From positions 1-40,802 of the forward strand of contig JAMCWA010000023.1 of assembly GCA_023475165.1 (NCBI GenBank): DNA of 40,802 nucleotides, written 5' to 3'. Numbering within the stretch: the stretch's first letter is position 1; each line of letters opens with the position of its first letter. The DNA comes from Bacillota bacterium. GTDB taxonomy: Bacteria; Bacillota; Sulfobacillia; JAMCWA01. Below the pieces are notes generated by a model. The model was not told the DNA's origin, made no database searches, and was given only the letters and a program-made list of their open reading frames with translations. This document shows positions 22,671 through 31,331 of the stretch, one piece after another. A program made the position numbers and the translations under genes.

Positions 22671-22812
22671 GCTGCTACGGAAAAAAAGGACTGAAGGGAA
22701 ATGGCCAGACTTGCCGATATTATTGAAAGGTACATCATTCTCCTGGGCTGCTACGGCAAAAAAGGACTGAAGGGAAATGGCCAGACTTGCCGATATTATT
22801 GAAAGGTACATC
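22661..22812 (+). repeat. 76 bp tandem duplication covering the ctsR start
   Basis: 22661-22736 and 22737-22812 are the same 76 bp with a single difference (A at 22681, C at 22757). Each copy contains a ribosome site, an ATG and the first 12 ctsR codons. Because 76 is not a multiple of three, the first copy is out of frame with ctsR. Confidence 0.95.
22701..22802 (+). CDS. 33-codon leader ORF overlapping the ctsR start
   Basis: The upstream duplicate's ATG (22701) reads MARLADIIERYIILLGCYGK followed by 13 more codons, and stops at TGA 22800-22802, 26 nt inside ctsR. Its ribosome site is the same as that of ctsR. Translation would run over the true ctsR start, so it could couple or reduce ctsR translation. 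It probably arose from the duplication and has no function as a protein; expression is unproven. Confidence 0.4.
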   Translation: MARLADIIERYIILLGCYGKKGLKGNGQTCRYY

Positions 22813-23241
22813 ATAGAGAGGATTGACCGGTCGGAGGATGGGTTCATTGAGATACAAAGGAGCGAACTGGCGGGGCGTTTTCAATGCGTTCCGTCGCAAA
22901 TAAACTATGTCTTGGAGACCCGCTTCACCCCGGAAAGAGGCTACCTGGTGGAAAGCCGGCGGGGTGGCGGAGGGCATATCCGAATCACCAGATTGGATAC
23001 GGTTTCCGGTGAGGAACTGTTGGAATTAGTTAACGAGAAGATCGGGGACCTGGTCAGCCAGGCCTCTGCCGAGGGTTATATCCAGCGTCTCTGGGAAGGC
23101 GAGATTATTACGGAACGTGAGGCCCGGCTGATGCTGGCTGTGGTGGATCGCCAGGTCCTCCCCCTCGATCTCCCGCTCCGGGACATCCTGCGCGCCAACC
23201 TACTCAAGGCCATGCTCTTGACCGTGCTCCGGCAGATGTGA
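22777..23241 (+). CDS. ctsR: CtsR, class III heat-shock repressor
   Basis: A 154-residue transcriptional repressor of clp genes. The N-terminal winged helix (ADIIERYIIERID..., recognition helix near CVPSQINYVLETRF) is followed by the glycine-rich wing RRGGGGHIRI near residues 61-70, which is the thermosensing loop of CtsR. The C-terminal half (about 80-154) is the dimerisation domain contacted by McsB. ATG 22777 is in the second copy of the 76 bp duplication; the ribosome site is AAGGACTGAAGGGA. Its own binding site lies at 22419. It starts the operon with mcsA, mcsB and clpC. Confidence 0.95.
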   Translation: MARLADIIERYIIERIDRSEDGFIEIQRSELAGRFQCVPSQINYVLETRFTPERGYLVESRRGGGGHIRITRLDTVSGEELLELVNEKIGDLVSQASAEGYIQRLWEGEIITEREARLMLAVVDRQVLPLDLPLRDILRANLLKAMLLTVLRQM

Positions 23242-23256
23242 AAGGGGGCAGACATC

Positions 23257-23760
23257 ATGATTTGTCAGGAATGTGGTTTACGCCCGGCGACGATACACCT
23301 GACCAAGATCGTCAATGGGAAGAAAACGGAAATGCACCTGTGCGAGGAGTGTGCCCGGGAAAAAGGGGAGATGCTTTTCATCCCTCCCCTCGCCTTTGGC
23401 AACTTTCTCGCCGGACTCATTAATAGCGAGGGTTACGGGGGTCAGACGGAGACGGAGGAAGCGGTCAAGTGCCCCGTTTGCGGACAGACCTATGCCGATT
23501 TCGTTCATAGCGGGAAACTGGGCTGTCGCTCCTGTTATGTAAAGTTCGAGGATAGGCTGGAGCCTCTGATTCGCCGGATCCACGGTTCGCACCGCCACAC
23601 CGGGAAGGTGCCGGTGCGGACGGGCGGCCTGGTCAGGTTGCGCCGTGAAATCGAAGATCTCAAGAGTGAATTGTCCAAGGCCGTAATCCGGGAAGAATAC
23701 GAACGAGCGGCCCAACTTCGGGACCGGATTAAGGAGCTGGAGGGGAAACCGGGGGCCTAG
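23257..23760 (+). CDS. mcsA: McsA, zinc-finger activator of the arginine kinase McsB
   Basis: A 167-residue protein with CxxC pairs at residues 3/6 and 29/32, then CPVC and CRSC further on, giving two zinc sites, and a C-terminal UVR motif (LKSELSKAVIREEYERAAQL then RDRIKELE) that contacts ClpC. McsA stimulates McsB kinase activity in the CtsR regulon. ATG 23257 follows AAAGGGGG, 15 nt after ctsR. The stop TAG (23758-23760) is the TAG of the CTAGGAGA end of a family B element, so the last residues may have been set by that insertion. Confidence 0.95.
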   Translation: MICQECGLRPATIHLTKIVNGKKTEMHLCEECAREKGEMLFIPPLAFGNFLAGLINSEGYGGQTETEEAVKCPVCGQTYADFVHSGKLGCRSCYVKFEDRLEPLIRRIHGSHRHTGKVPVRTGGLVRLRREIEDLKSELSKAVIREEYERAAQLRDRIKELEGKPGA

Positions 23761-24061
23761 GAGACCGGCATGCCGCGTTTGGCGGCGCCATAAAGTAATG
23801 AAACAGCAGCGGGGTGGCGACGGGCGGGCGATTGCCGGCGGAGCGCTTTCACCGAGCCGGGCACCGCATCCGGCAAAGCGAGGCCCGAGAGGCCGGACGG
23901 CGGCACGGATGCCGCCGAGCGCCGCTCCCAACGGATGGGGAATCGGCGCGGTGCCGGCCGGAGGGCCGAACTGAGCCGCGCTGCGGTCGGCGCAGGTGAG
24001 CGAAAGCGAGGACGGCAACGCCCGCGCGGCGCCCTGGAAGTAACTGGTTTGTTTCAGGGTA
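23757..24061. repeat. family B structured repeat, full length (305 bp)
   Basis: Begins CTAGGAGACCGGCATGCCGC and ends TGGTTTGTTTCAGGGTA. The copy at 34075-34379 has the same length and only about 8 differences. It is very GC-rich with many nested inverted repeats; TGAAACA (left) and TGTTTCA (right) are complementary, and GGCGCC followed by AAGTAA occurs at both ends. It separates mcsA from mcsB within the heat-shock operon, so it is transcribed. A 61-codon ORF is conserved in both copies but has no ribosome site and looks spurious. Confidence 0.9.
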
Positions 24062-24138
24062 GAGAGCTTGGAAACCGCGATTTTGGAGGTATACCCAACC
24101 GAGGAAGTCCCAGGGTATCTTCTCAGGAGGGCATGAAC

Positions 24139-25215
24139 ATGAGCCTGGATGAGTTCTTGAAAAACCCCCTATCCCGTTGGTTGGGGTCGGGAGCCCCTGA
24201 TTCTGACATTATTCTTTCCAGCCGCATTCGCCTGGCCCGGAACCTGGAGGAATTTCCCTTCCCCCTGAGCATGAATCAGCAACAGGCAGAAGAAGTCATA
24301 AAAAGAGTCGAGCAGGCCCTGGCGGCCCCCGAGATACATGAGCGGTTTGGCCTTTTGGCACTATATAGGTTAGATGCTCTTTCCCCTCTTGACAGGCAGG
24401 TGGCGGTAGAGAAGCATCTGATCAGTCCGCAGCATGCCGCGGAAGGACAGGGGCGAGCGGTGGCCATCAAGGATGACGAATCGATCAGCCTGATGGTCAA
24501 CGAAGAGGATCATTTACGCATGCAGTTCTTGATGGCCGGCTTACAACTGGAGAAGGCCTGGGAGACGGCCAACGTTTTTGACGATGCCCTGGAGGGGAGA
24601 ATCACCTATGCCTTTGATCCGCAGCGGGGCTACCTGACCGCCTGTCCAACCAATGTAGGGACTGGCCTGCGGGCTTCGGTCATGGCGCACCTGCCGGCTC
24701 TGGTCATGACCAATCAGGCCGGTCCCATCTTCGCTTCTATTACCAAACTGGGCATGGTGGTGCGAGGTCTCTTTGGGGAAGGCAGTCAGGCTGCCGGGAA
24801 TATATTCCAGATATCCAATCAGATCACCCTGGGTCAGTCCGAGAGCGAGATCATTACCAAGCTGACGGGGATTACCCGCCAGATCATCGGACAGGAAAGA
24901 GCCGCCCGGGAAATCCTGCAGCGGGAAATGCATGAGCAGTTGGAGGATCGGATCTGCCGGTCTTACGGTATCCTGTCCAATGCCCGGATCATGTCCTCGG
25001 AGGAGGCTATGCGCCTGTGGTCTGATGTTCGCCTGGGGATAGACCTGGAGATGGTCTCCGGTATCAGTCCGGCTGTGTTAAACGAACTTCTGGTGGCAGT
25101 GCGTCCCAACTATCTGCAGAAGCTGAGTGGCAAGGAACTCAATCCCTTTGAAAGGGATCTCAGACGTGCGGCCCTGATTCGGGGAAAGCTGGAGCGCCAA
25201 AGGAGTGACGGATAA
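24139..25215 (+). CDS. mcsB: McsB, protein arginine kinase
   Basis: A 358-residue ATP:guanido phosphotransferase-type kinase that phosphorylates protein arginines, marking them for ClpCP and inactivating CtsR. Visible motifs: [13 protein letters not shown] near residue 18-30 (ATP-binding arginines), NEEDHLR near 120, the active-site Cys in [12 protein letters not shown] near 169, and the C-terminal RDLRRA (RDxxRA phospho-arginine pocket) near 339. ATG 24139 has GGAGG at 24126-24130 with 8 nt spacing; ATG 24133 is too near and longer in-frame starts would translate the family B repeat. Stop TAA overlaps the clpC ATG (TAATG), showing coupling. Confidence 0.97.
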   Translation: MSLDEFLKNPLSRWLGSGAPDSDIILSSRIRLARNLEEFPFPLSMNQQQAEEVIKRVEQALAAPEIHERFGLLALYRLDALSPLDRQVAVEKHLISPQHAAEGQGRAVAIKDDESISLMVNEEDHLRMQFLMAGLQLEKAWETANVFDDALEGRITYAFDPQRGYLTACPTNVGTGLRASVMAHLPALVMTNQAGPIFASITKLGMVVRGLFGEGSQAAGNIFQISNQITLGQSESEIITKLTGITRQIIGQERAAREILQREMHEQLEDRICRSYGILSNARIMSSEEAMRLWSDVRLGIDLEMVSGISPAVLNELLVAVRPNYLQKLSGKELNPFERDLRRAALIRGKLERQRSDG

Positions 25216-27692
25216 TGTATGGACGTTTCACCGAAAGAGCCTTGCGGGTCATCAACCTGGCTCAGGAGGAGGCCAGACGCCTGAATCATGATTACGTCGG
25301 GACCGAACACCTCCTCCTCGGGCTGATCCGGGAAGAGGAAGGGATCGCCGCCCGGGCCTTGAAAAACCTGGGTGTAGCGCTGGACAAGGTTCGTTCCGAG
25401 GTGGAAAAGATGATTGGCCGGGGGGCGGACAACCCGCCGGCGGAGATCGGTTTCACCCCGCGGGCCAAAAAAGTGGTCATTGAACTGACGGCCGAGGAGG
25501 CCCGGCATCTGGGCCATACCTATATCGGAACCGAGCACATCCTCTTGGGCCTCATTCGTGAGGGCGAAGGAGTGGGCGCCCAGGTCCTTCTGAACCTGGG
25601 GGCTGACTTGGAAAAGGTCCGTTCCCAGGTTATCCAACTCCTGGGCGGCGTTCCCGGGCCGGTCCCCGGCCCCCTGCCTGGTCCGACGCCCGGTCCCAAG
25701 CCCAAAACGGCCCGTGGCGCCAGCGGCACCCCCACCCTGGATGCCCATGGACGAGATCTGATGGGTCTGGCCAGGGAAGGTAAACTTGATCCCGTCATCG
25801 GCCGGGAAAAGGAGATTGAGCGGGTCATTCAGATCCTGAGCCGCCGCACCAAGAATAACCCCGTCCTCATCGGTGACCCCGGGGTGGGTAAAACCGCTAT
25901 CGTCGAGGGCTTGGCGCAGCGGATTGTCGAGGGCAAAGTCCCTGAAATCCTGCGGAACCGGCGGGTGATGAGTCTGGATCTGCCCTCCCTGGTGGCAGGC
26001 ACCAAGTATCGGGGTGAGTTTGAGGAACGACTGAAAAAGGTCATGGACGAGATTCGCCACGCCGAGAACATCATCCTATTCATTGATGAGTTGCATACCA
26101 TTATCGGGGCCGGGGCGGCGGAGGGGGCCATCGATGCCTCCAACATCTTAAAACCGGCCTTGGCCAGAGGGGAATTACAGGCCATCGGCGCCACCACCCT
26201 CGATGAATACCGTAAACACGTGGAAAAAGACGCAGCTCTGGAGAGGCGCTTTCAGCCCATTATGGTCGATGAACCCAGCGTTGAAGAGGCGGCTGCGATA
26301 CTCAAGGGTTTACGCGACCGGTACGAGGCGCATCACCGGGTCCAGATCACCGATGCAGCCATCGAGGCGGCGGTACGACTTTCCGATCGCTTTGTCAGCG
26401 ATCGCTATCTTCCCGACAAAGCCATCGACCTGATCGATGAAGCGGCCTCCCGGGTGAGACTGCGATCATTTGTGGCCCCGCCCGATCTGAAGGAACTCGA
26501 GGACAAACTGGAGAACATCAGGAAGGAAAAGAAGGCGGCAGCCGATGGGCAGGAGTTTGAAAAGGCGGCCCGGCTTAGGGATCAAGAGCAAAAGATCCTG
26601 GAGGAGCTAGAAAGACAGCGCGGGGAGTGGCAACAGAAACAGGTTACCAGGAAAAGTACCGTCTCCGAAGAGGACATTGCGCACATCGTTTCTTCCTGGA
26701 CGGGGATTCCAGTACAACGGTTGGCCATGGCGGAGACAGAGCGTCTCCTTCGTCTGGAGGAGGAGCTCCACCGGCGCCTGGTGGCCCAGGACGAGGCGGT
26801 TCGCGCTGTGGCGCGGGCCATCCGGCGGGCCCGGGCCGGTTTGAAGGATCCGAAGCGACCAATTGGCTCTTTTATCTTCCTGGGGCCTACCGGGGTGGGC
26901 AAGACGGAATTGGCGCGGGCTCTGGCCGAGTCCCTCTTTGGCGATGAGGAGGCCATGGTCCATCTGGATATGTCCGAGTATATGGAACGACACACCGTCT
27001 CCCGGTTGGTGGGAGCACCGCCGGGCTATGTCGGCTACGAGGAGGGGGGCCAACTGACGGAAGCCGTCCGGCGGAAGCCGTATTCGGTCATCCTACTCGA
27101 TGAGATCGAAAAGGCCCATCCCGAGGTCTTCAATATACTGCTGCAGGTCTTGGAGGACGGGCGCTTGACGGAGGCCAAAGGGCGGACGGTGGACTTTAGG
27201 AACACGGTGATCATCATGACCTCCAACGTGGGGGCCAATCTCATCCGCAAGGATACCAGTTTCGGCTTTCGCCCGGTCCGGGATGAAGCAGAGCGCTCTT
27301 ACGAGACCATGAAGACGACGGTGATGGAAGAGCTGAAACGCACCTTCCGGCCCGAGTTCCTGAACCGGATTGATGAGATCATCGTCTTTCACGCCCTGAC
27401 GGAAAGAGACCTGGGCGAGATCGTCGACCTGATGTTGAAGCGGCTGGCGGAACGCCTGCGGGAAACCCAGTTGGAGCTGGAGGTGAGCGAGACGGCCCGG
27501 GCCAAGCTGGTCAAAGAGGGTCTAGATCCCATTTTTGGGGCGCGTCCCCTGCGCCGGGCCATCCAGCGTCTGGTAGAGGATCCTCTGTCTGAGGAGATGC
27601 TGCGCGGCAACTTTGGCCCCGGAGACAGGGTTCTGGTGGAGGCCGATGAGGAAGGGAAGCTGGCCTTTCGCAAGGCCAATCCCGTGGCCTGA
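25215..27692 (+). CDS. clpC: ClpC, AAA+ unfoldase of the ClpCP protease
   Basis: An 825-residue Hsp100 protein. Two N-domain repeats (about 1-140), AAA1 with [13 protein letters not shown] near 219 and [13 protein letters not shown], a middle domain with UVR motif ([20 protein letters not shown]) near 440, AAA2 with [14 protein letters not shown] near 556, and a C-terminal LGF-type region for ClpP contact. The middle domain marks it as ClpC rather than ClpB/E. The linker after the N domain is a repeated PGP tract ([16 protein letters not shown], about 146-162), more regular than usual. ATG 25215 overlaps the mcsB stop. Controlled by the CtsR box at 22419. Confidence 0.97.
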   Translation: MYGRFTERALRVINLAQEEARRLNHDYVGTEHLLLGLIREEEGIAARALKNLGVALDKVRSEVEKMIGRGADNPPAEIGFTPRAKKVVIELTAEEARHLGHTYIGTEHILLGLIREGEGVGAQVLLNLGADLEKVRSQVIQLLGGVPGPVPGPLPGPTPGPKPKTARGASGTPTLDAHGRDLMGLAREGKLDPVIGREKEIERVIQILSRRTKNNPVLIGDPGVGKTAIVEGLAQRIVEGKVPEILRNRRVMSLDLPSLVAGTKYRGEFEERLKKVMDEIRHAENIILFIDELHTIIGAGAAEGAIDASNILKPALARGELQAIGATTLDEYRKHVEKDAALERRFQPIMVDEPSVEEAAAILKGLRDRYEAHHRVQITDAAIEAAVRLSDRFVSDRYLPDKAIDLIDEAASRVRLRSFVAPPDLKELEDKLENIRKEKKAAADGQEFEKAARLRDQEQKILEELERQRGEWQQKQVTRKSTVSEEDIAHIVSSWTGIPVQRLAMAETERLLRLEEELHRRLVAQDEAVRAVARAIRRARAGLKDPKRPIGSFIFLGPTGVGKTELARALAESLFGDEEAMVHLDMSEYMERHTVSRLVGAPPGYVGYEEGGQLTEAVRRKPYSVILLDEIEKAHPEVFNILLQVLEDGRLTEAKGRTVDFRNTVIIMTSNVGANLIRKDTSFGFRPVRDEAERSYETMKTTVMEELKRTFRPEFLNRIDEIIVFHALTERDLGEIVDLMLKRLAERLRETQLELEVSETARAKLVKEGLDPIFGARPLRRAIQRLVEDPLSEEMLRGNFGPGDRVLVEADEEGKLAFRKANPVA

Positions 27693-27713
27693 AGGGATTT
27701 TGGGAGGGGACTC

Positions 27714-27890
27714 ATTAGATCATGCCGCCATTGGCGGCGCCAAAAAGGAATGAAACAGCAGCAAGGTGGCGACGGGCGATTGCCGGCGGAGCGCTTTCAC
27801 CGAGCCGCGATGCGGTCGGTGCAGGTGACCGGAAGCGAGGACGGTAATGCCCGAGCGGCGCCTTGGAAGTAGCTGGTTGTTTCATGATAG
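27714..27890. repeat. family B repeat, short form (about 177 bp)
   Basis: Starts TTAGATCATGCCGCCATTGG and ends TAGCTGGTTGTTTCATGATA. It lacks the central 130 bp of the long copies, and where the deletion lies CACCGA-CCGC and GCGG-TCGGTG form a clean hairpin with one bulged G; CGGGCGATTGCC and GGTAATGCCCG form an outer stem. It lies in the clpC-radA gap, just before the radA start. Confidence 0.8.
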
Positions 27891-27907
27891 AGTAAGGTCG
27901 TGAGGCC

Positions 27908-29266
27908 GTGGCCACCAAGAAGAAGACCCACTTTGTTTGTCAGAACTGCGGTTATGAGGCACCGCGCTGGTTTGGTCGCTGCCCCGAGTGTGGCAGCTGG
28001 AACAGCCTGGTGGAGGAAAGCATTGCGTCGGAGGAGACCCATGTCCCAGAGGGGCAGCCGGTCAATGAACCGCTGACCCTGGCCGAGATTGAGGATCTGG
28101 AGACGGAGAGGATAGGTACCGGCTTTTCCGAACTGGACCGGGTGCTCGGCGGCGGGATTGTCCCAGGGTCGCTGATTCTTTTGGGTGGGGACCCGGGGAT
28201 CGGGAAGTCCACCCTGGTCTTGCAGGTATCCAACGACCTGGCGGCCCGCGGCCAGAAGGTTCTTTATGTCTCCGGTGAGGAGTCGGCCCGCCAGATCAAG
28301 CTTAGGGCCGTCCGCTTGGGGGCGCGCGGCCAGGGCCTCTTTCTCTTGGCGGAAACGGAGATAGGGGCCGTCAAGCGGGCCATTGCTCGGCTTAATCCTG
28401 GACTGGTGGTCATTGACTCCATTCAGACCATGTACCTGTCGGAAATGAGCTCCGCCCCGGGCAGCGTCAGCCAGGTGCGAGAGGTGGCCGGTCAACTTCT
28501 CCGCCTGGCCAAAGAAAGCAATACCGCCATCATCATCGTTGGCCATGTGACCAAGGCTGGGGCCTTGGCCGGTCCGCGCCTCTTGGAACACATGATGGAC
28601 ACGGTCCTTTACTTTGAGGGGGAGCGGCACCTGGCCTACCGGATCCTGCGGGCCAGTAAGAACCGTTTCGGTTCGAATAGTGAGATCGGCATCTTTGAAA
28701 TGGAATCTTCCGGGCTGGTGGAGGTCCCTAACCCATCAGAGATTTTCCTGGCCGAACGTCCCCGTGGCGCGGCCGGGACGGTAGTGGTGGCCAGTTTAGA
28801 GGGTACCCGCCCTCTCCTGGTGGAGTTACAGGCCCTGGTTGCCCCCACGCCTTTTGGTCTTCCTCGGCGCATGGTGGGAGGACTGGACGTCAATCGTGCC
28901 CTTTTAGTACTGGCCGTCCTGGAGAGGAAGGCCGGTCTGGCTTTGGGCAGTCAGGATATCTACCTCAAGGTAGCCGGGGGGGTCAAGCTGGACGAACCGG
29001 CGGTGGATCTCGGGGTAGCCCTGGCCATAGTCTCCAGTTTTCGGGATCGGCCTCTGGCAGAGAAAATGGTAGTCATGGGTGAAGTGGGCCTGACCGGTGA
29101 GATCAGGGCAGTAGGACGGCTGGAGCAGAGGCTGAAGGAGGCCCAGAGGCTGGGCTTTGAAACGGCCGTCATCCCAGCCTCCGGTCCCCGGGTAAAGGCG
29201 GAAGGGGAGAAAATGAGGGTACTCAGGGTCAAAGATGTAGGCGAGGCCCTGGTCGCAGCTTTTTGA
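27908..29266 (+). CDS. radA: RadA/Sms DNA repair ATPase
   Basis: A 452-residue branch-migration helicase related to RecA. N-terminal zinc finger CQNCGYEAPRWFGRCPECGS (about 11-30), Walker A GGDPGIGKS near 94, the RadA motif KNRFG near 253, and a C-terminal Lon-protease-like domain (about 300-452) without obvious protease activity. Start is GTG 27908; AAGGTCGTGAGG serves as the ribosome site. It usually follows clpC in Bacillota and does so here; disA, the common next gene, is missing from this window. Confidence 0.95.
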   Translation: MATKKKTHFVCQNCGYEAPRWFGRCPECGSWNSLVEESIASEETHVPEGQPVNEPLTLAEIEDLETERIGTGFSELDRVLGGGIVPGSLILLGGDPGIGKSTLVLQVSNDLAARGQKVLYVSGEESARQIKLRAVRLGARGQGLFLLAETEIGAVKRAIARLNPGLVVIDSIQTMYLSEMSSAPGSVSQVREVAGQLLRLAKESNTAIIIVGHVTKAGALAGPRLLEHMMDTVLYFEGERHLAYRILRASKNRFGSNSEIGIFEMESSGLVEVPNPSEIFLAERPRGAAGTVVVASLEGTRPLLVELQALVAPTPFGLPRRMVGGLDVNRALLVLAVLERKAGLALGSQDIYLKVAGGVKLDEPAVDLGVALAIVSSFRDRPLAEKMVVMGEVGLTGEIRAVGRLEQRLKEAQRLGFETAVIPASGPRVKAEGEKMRVLRVKDVGEALVAAF

Positions 29267-29388
29267 GGGCTTGGGAGGCGACTCAGGGGGTGGTTGCCGG
29301 TTCGCCGGTTCATACGCCGTCAGGCTTGCAACCGGCCCATCTGGCCTACCCTCGCCTGGCGAGAAATTGTCAGACACGATAAACTATT

Positions 29389-29709
29389 CTACTGGGCGTG
29401 AATATCCGTGGCCCAGTTCCAGCCGCTGTTATTGTCCCAGTTATTGGCGGGATCCTTGAAGCAGAGGTTGATCTCTCTTTGACCCCGGACCGGGATAGAG
29501 GCGGTAAACTGCCCGCTCGTCTCCCGGATCATTTCGACCGTGGCCGGGTTTTGCCAGCCATCGTGGCCATGATGAAGGTAGACGGCACTGGCTCCATTCC
29601 GGGCCAGAAGTCCGTCATAACGGATCTTGACGGAGGAGTTGCGGGTAGCTGGGCTTGGTTCAACATCCACACGCTGATCCAAGAAGTTCCTGCCTTTGTA
29701 AATGAACAA
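29389..29709 (-). CDS. single-domain CBM25-like carbohydrate-binding protein
   Basis: A 106-residue protein made of one beta-sandwich domain: KIRYDGLLARNGASAVYLHH, GHDGWQNPATVEM, FTASIPV and the C-terminal CFKDPANNWDNNSGWNW are the marks of carbohydrate-binding module family 25 (starch/alpha-glucan) domains. There is no signal peptide or attached catalytic domain, so it may bind storage glycogen in the cytosol. The start is TTG 29709 (MFIYKGRNFLDQ), with AAAGGAGGG about 7 nt upstream; a longer form from 29751 lacks that spacing. It is convergent with radA and unrelated to the neighbouring genes. Confidence 0.75.
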   Translation of the reverse strand: MFIYKGRNFLDQRVDVEPSPATRNSSVKIRYDGLLARNGASAVYLHHGHDGWQNPATVEMIRETSGQFTASIPVRGQREINLCFKDPANNWDNNSGWNWATDIHAQ

Positions 29710-29818
29710 AAAAATCCCTCCTTTTAATGTGCTCGAAGCTAGTATGCCCATTAAACGAAGGGACTTTGTCTAGAAGGATTTACGTGTCAAGACAAGCGTA
29801 TCATCCCGCAACGACGCC

Positions 29819-30214
29819 TCAATAGACACTGAAAACGCCTAACGCGGCAACCTTCTTGTTCTGGCGGATTAAGATATCATAGAGATTAATATCCAGGCTA
29901 TTGGCCAGAGCGGCCAGGTAAAAGAGGTGATTGCCGATCTCTTCCTCCACCACTTCACGGCAGTTTTCACACAGGCTTCCCCGGAGATGATCATCCATAT
30001 AATTGCGAACTTCCTTAAGGGTAACTTCAACCGGTATCTTCTGTTGGGAGGCTTGAATCTGAATGCAGCCACAACCGGTAACAGACTTAGCTACGGCCCG
30101 GTTGACGCGGGCAGTGGACTCTTGAAACTTGGTCAAGAGATCGATGATACTACGATGCCTGATGAGGAATTCATCCACGGATTGCTGGAATTCATCACTG
30201 AGGATGTCCTTCAT
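29819..30214 (-). CDS. MazG-like protein with a CGC/CENC cysteine cluster
   Basis: A 131-residue protein whose C-terminal half EEEIGNHLFYLAALANSLDI then NLYDIL resembles the EExxD/LFYLAALA helix of MazG-type nucleotide pyrophosphohydrolases, but the metal-binding Asp expected after EEIG is Asn (GNH), so catalysis is doubtful. The middle carries CGC (about 48-50) and CENC (about 82-85), a probable zinc site. I recognise the type from anaerobic Bacillota but know no function. ATG 30214 has AAGGGGTGCGGTGG upstream and a good promoter at 30257-30286. Confidence 0.65.
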   Translation of the reverse strand: MKDILSDEFQQSVDEFLIRHRSIIDLLTKFQESTARVNRAVAKSVTGCGCIQIQASQQKIPVEVTLKEVRNYMDDHLRGSLCENCREVVEEEIGNHLFYLAALANSLDINLYDILIRQNKKVAALGVFSVY

Positions 30215-30256
30215 GCCACCGCACCCCTTCTGGCCTAACTAAGTTTCGCCAGGAGT

Positions 30257-30286
30257 ATTATAAACCTTTGGTTCTCTGGTTTGCAA
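30257..30286 (-). promoter_or_regulatory. promoter of the MazG-like gene
   Basis: On the minus strand TTGCAA (30286-30281), 18 nt, TATAAT (30262-30257), 43 nt before the start codon. Confidence 0.7.
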
Positions 30287-30344
30287 GGGCGCCATCTTTT
30301 CACCATTGCTGCCAAACCATGAAAGAATGGCCAGGAAAGACTCC

Positions 30345-30373
30345 TTGACGTGGCGAGATTTTTCCTATAAAAT
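30345..30373 (+). promoter_or_regulatory. promoter of tRNA-Ala
   Basis: TTGACG (30345-30350), 17 nt, TAAAAT (30368-30373), 12 nt before the tRNA. Confidence 0.65.
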
Positions 30374-30385
30374 TAATCTATCCGT

Positions 30386-30461
<76 letters not shown>

Positions 30462-30474
30462 TTAGAAGATAAGA

Positions 30475-30496
30475 GCCGCAAGGGATTGCGGCTTTT
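30475..30496 (+). terminator. terminator of tRNA-Ala
   Basis: GCCGCAA, loop GGGA, TTGCGGC, then TTTT (30493-30496). Confidence 0.85.
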
Positions 30497-30685
30497 CCTA
30501 TTTGCAGGAAACTAGATTCCGAGCTATCTGAGGTGATCTTAGGCATCTTCAGTCTCAAAGGCGCCTGCCCGAGTTTTTCCGTATCTGGGGTCAGGTCAGA
30601 CTAGGGATGAAACCGCTTTATTTTTTTGTATGTCGCGCCCCACGCGGGCGGGAGTAATCACACAAGAACAATATAATATAATCTG

Positions 30686-30715
30686 TTGACTTGAATTCTC
30701 GATGGGTGATATAAT
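30686..30715 (+). promoter_or_regulatory. carD promoter P1 (extended -10)
   Basis: TTGACT (30686-30691), 18 nt, TGA then TATAAT (30710-30715). The 30497-30685 stretch upstream holds no visible gene. Confidence 0.7.
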
Positions 30716-30726
30716 ACTCCTTTAAA

Positions 30727-30755
30727 TTGACAAAGAGTCCTACCTGTGGTATGCT
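30727..30755 (+). promoter_or_regulatory. carD promoter P2
   Basis: TTGACA (30727-30732), 17 nt, TATGCT (30750-30755), 30-58 nt before the candidate starts. Together with P1 it suggests a strongly and doubly driven gene. Confidence 0.6.
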
Positions 30756-30812
30756 AAAATTGGTTGCTTCGTAAGGAGGCAGCCAATGGTTAACCAGAGG
30801 AGGGCGGCGTCG

Positions 30813-31292
30813 ATGTTCAGTGTTGGGGACAAGGTGGTCTACCCGATGCACGGGGCGGGAGTCATTGAGTCTATCGAGGAGCGCGAAGTCCTGGGAGCCC
30901 GGCAGAAGTACTATGTGATGCGGCTTCCGGTGGGCGAGATGAAGGTGATGATCCCCATTGAGCAAGTTCACAGTACCGGACTCCGCCAGGTCATAACCAA
31001 GGAGGAAGTTGGACAGGTCTTGACGGTGCTACGGGAGAGTGACGCAAAGCTTCCGGGTAACTGGAATCATCGTTACCGGGCGAATCTGGAAAAAATGAAG
31101 AGCGGTAACATTTATGAAGTGGCTGAGGTCGTCCGCAGCCTGGCTCTCCGGGACAGGGAGAAGGGTCTCTCCAGTGGGGAAAAGAAGATGCTCGATAACG
31201 CCCGGCAGATCCTGATCAGTGAAATTGCCCTGGCCACGAACGATGAGGAAAGGAGGGTTCATGATCTCCTGAACCAGGCCCTGTTGGGTTAA
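30813..31292 (+). CDS. carD: CarD/CdnL-family RNA polymerase-binding regulator
   Basis: A 159-residue CarD-type protein. The N-terminal RNA-polymerase-interacting domain (MFSVGDKVVYPMHGAGVIES, Tudor-like, about 1-65) binds the beta subunit, and the helical C-terminal domain (about 70-159, with WNHRYRANLEKMKSGN) contacts promoter DNA to stabilise open complexes. ATG 30813 has AGGAGGG with 8 nt spacing and gives the family's usual N-terminus. ATG 30786 also has a good AAGGAGG (6 nt spacing), in frame, and would add nine residues, so dual initiation is possible. Two promoters precede it. Confidence 0.92.
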   Translation: MFSVGDKVVYPMHGAGVIESIEEREVLGARQKYYVMRLPVGEMKVMIPIEQVHSTGLRQVITKEEVGQVLTVLRESDAKLPGNWNHRYRANLEKMKSGNIYEVAEVVRSLALRDREKGLSSGEKKMLDNARQILISEIALATNDEERRVHDLLNQALLG

Positions 31293-31331
31293 TCTTCTGG
31301 AAGGCTTTTTTACGAACGAGAGAACTAAAGC

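Noticed and set aside
23790..23830. Possible T-box element in family B (AGCAGGGTGGCGAC resembles the T-box AGGGTGGnACCGCG)
   Set aside because: The match stops at GGTGG; the antiterminator complement, a specifier loop and a downstream terminator are missing, and the downstream genes are not amino-acid related.
23814..23999. 61-codon ORF present identically in both long family B copies (also 34132-34317), and a conserved ORF on the opposite strand
   Set aside because: Conservation follows from the near-identity of the repeats. No ribosome site, high Arg/Gly content and no domain, and the short family B form lacks it.
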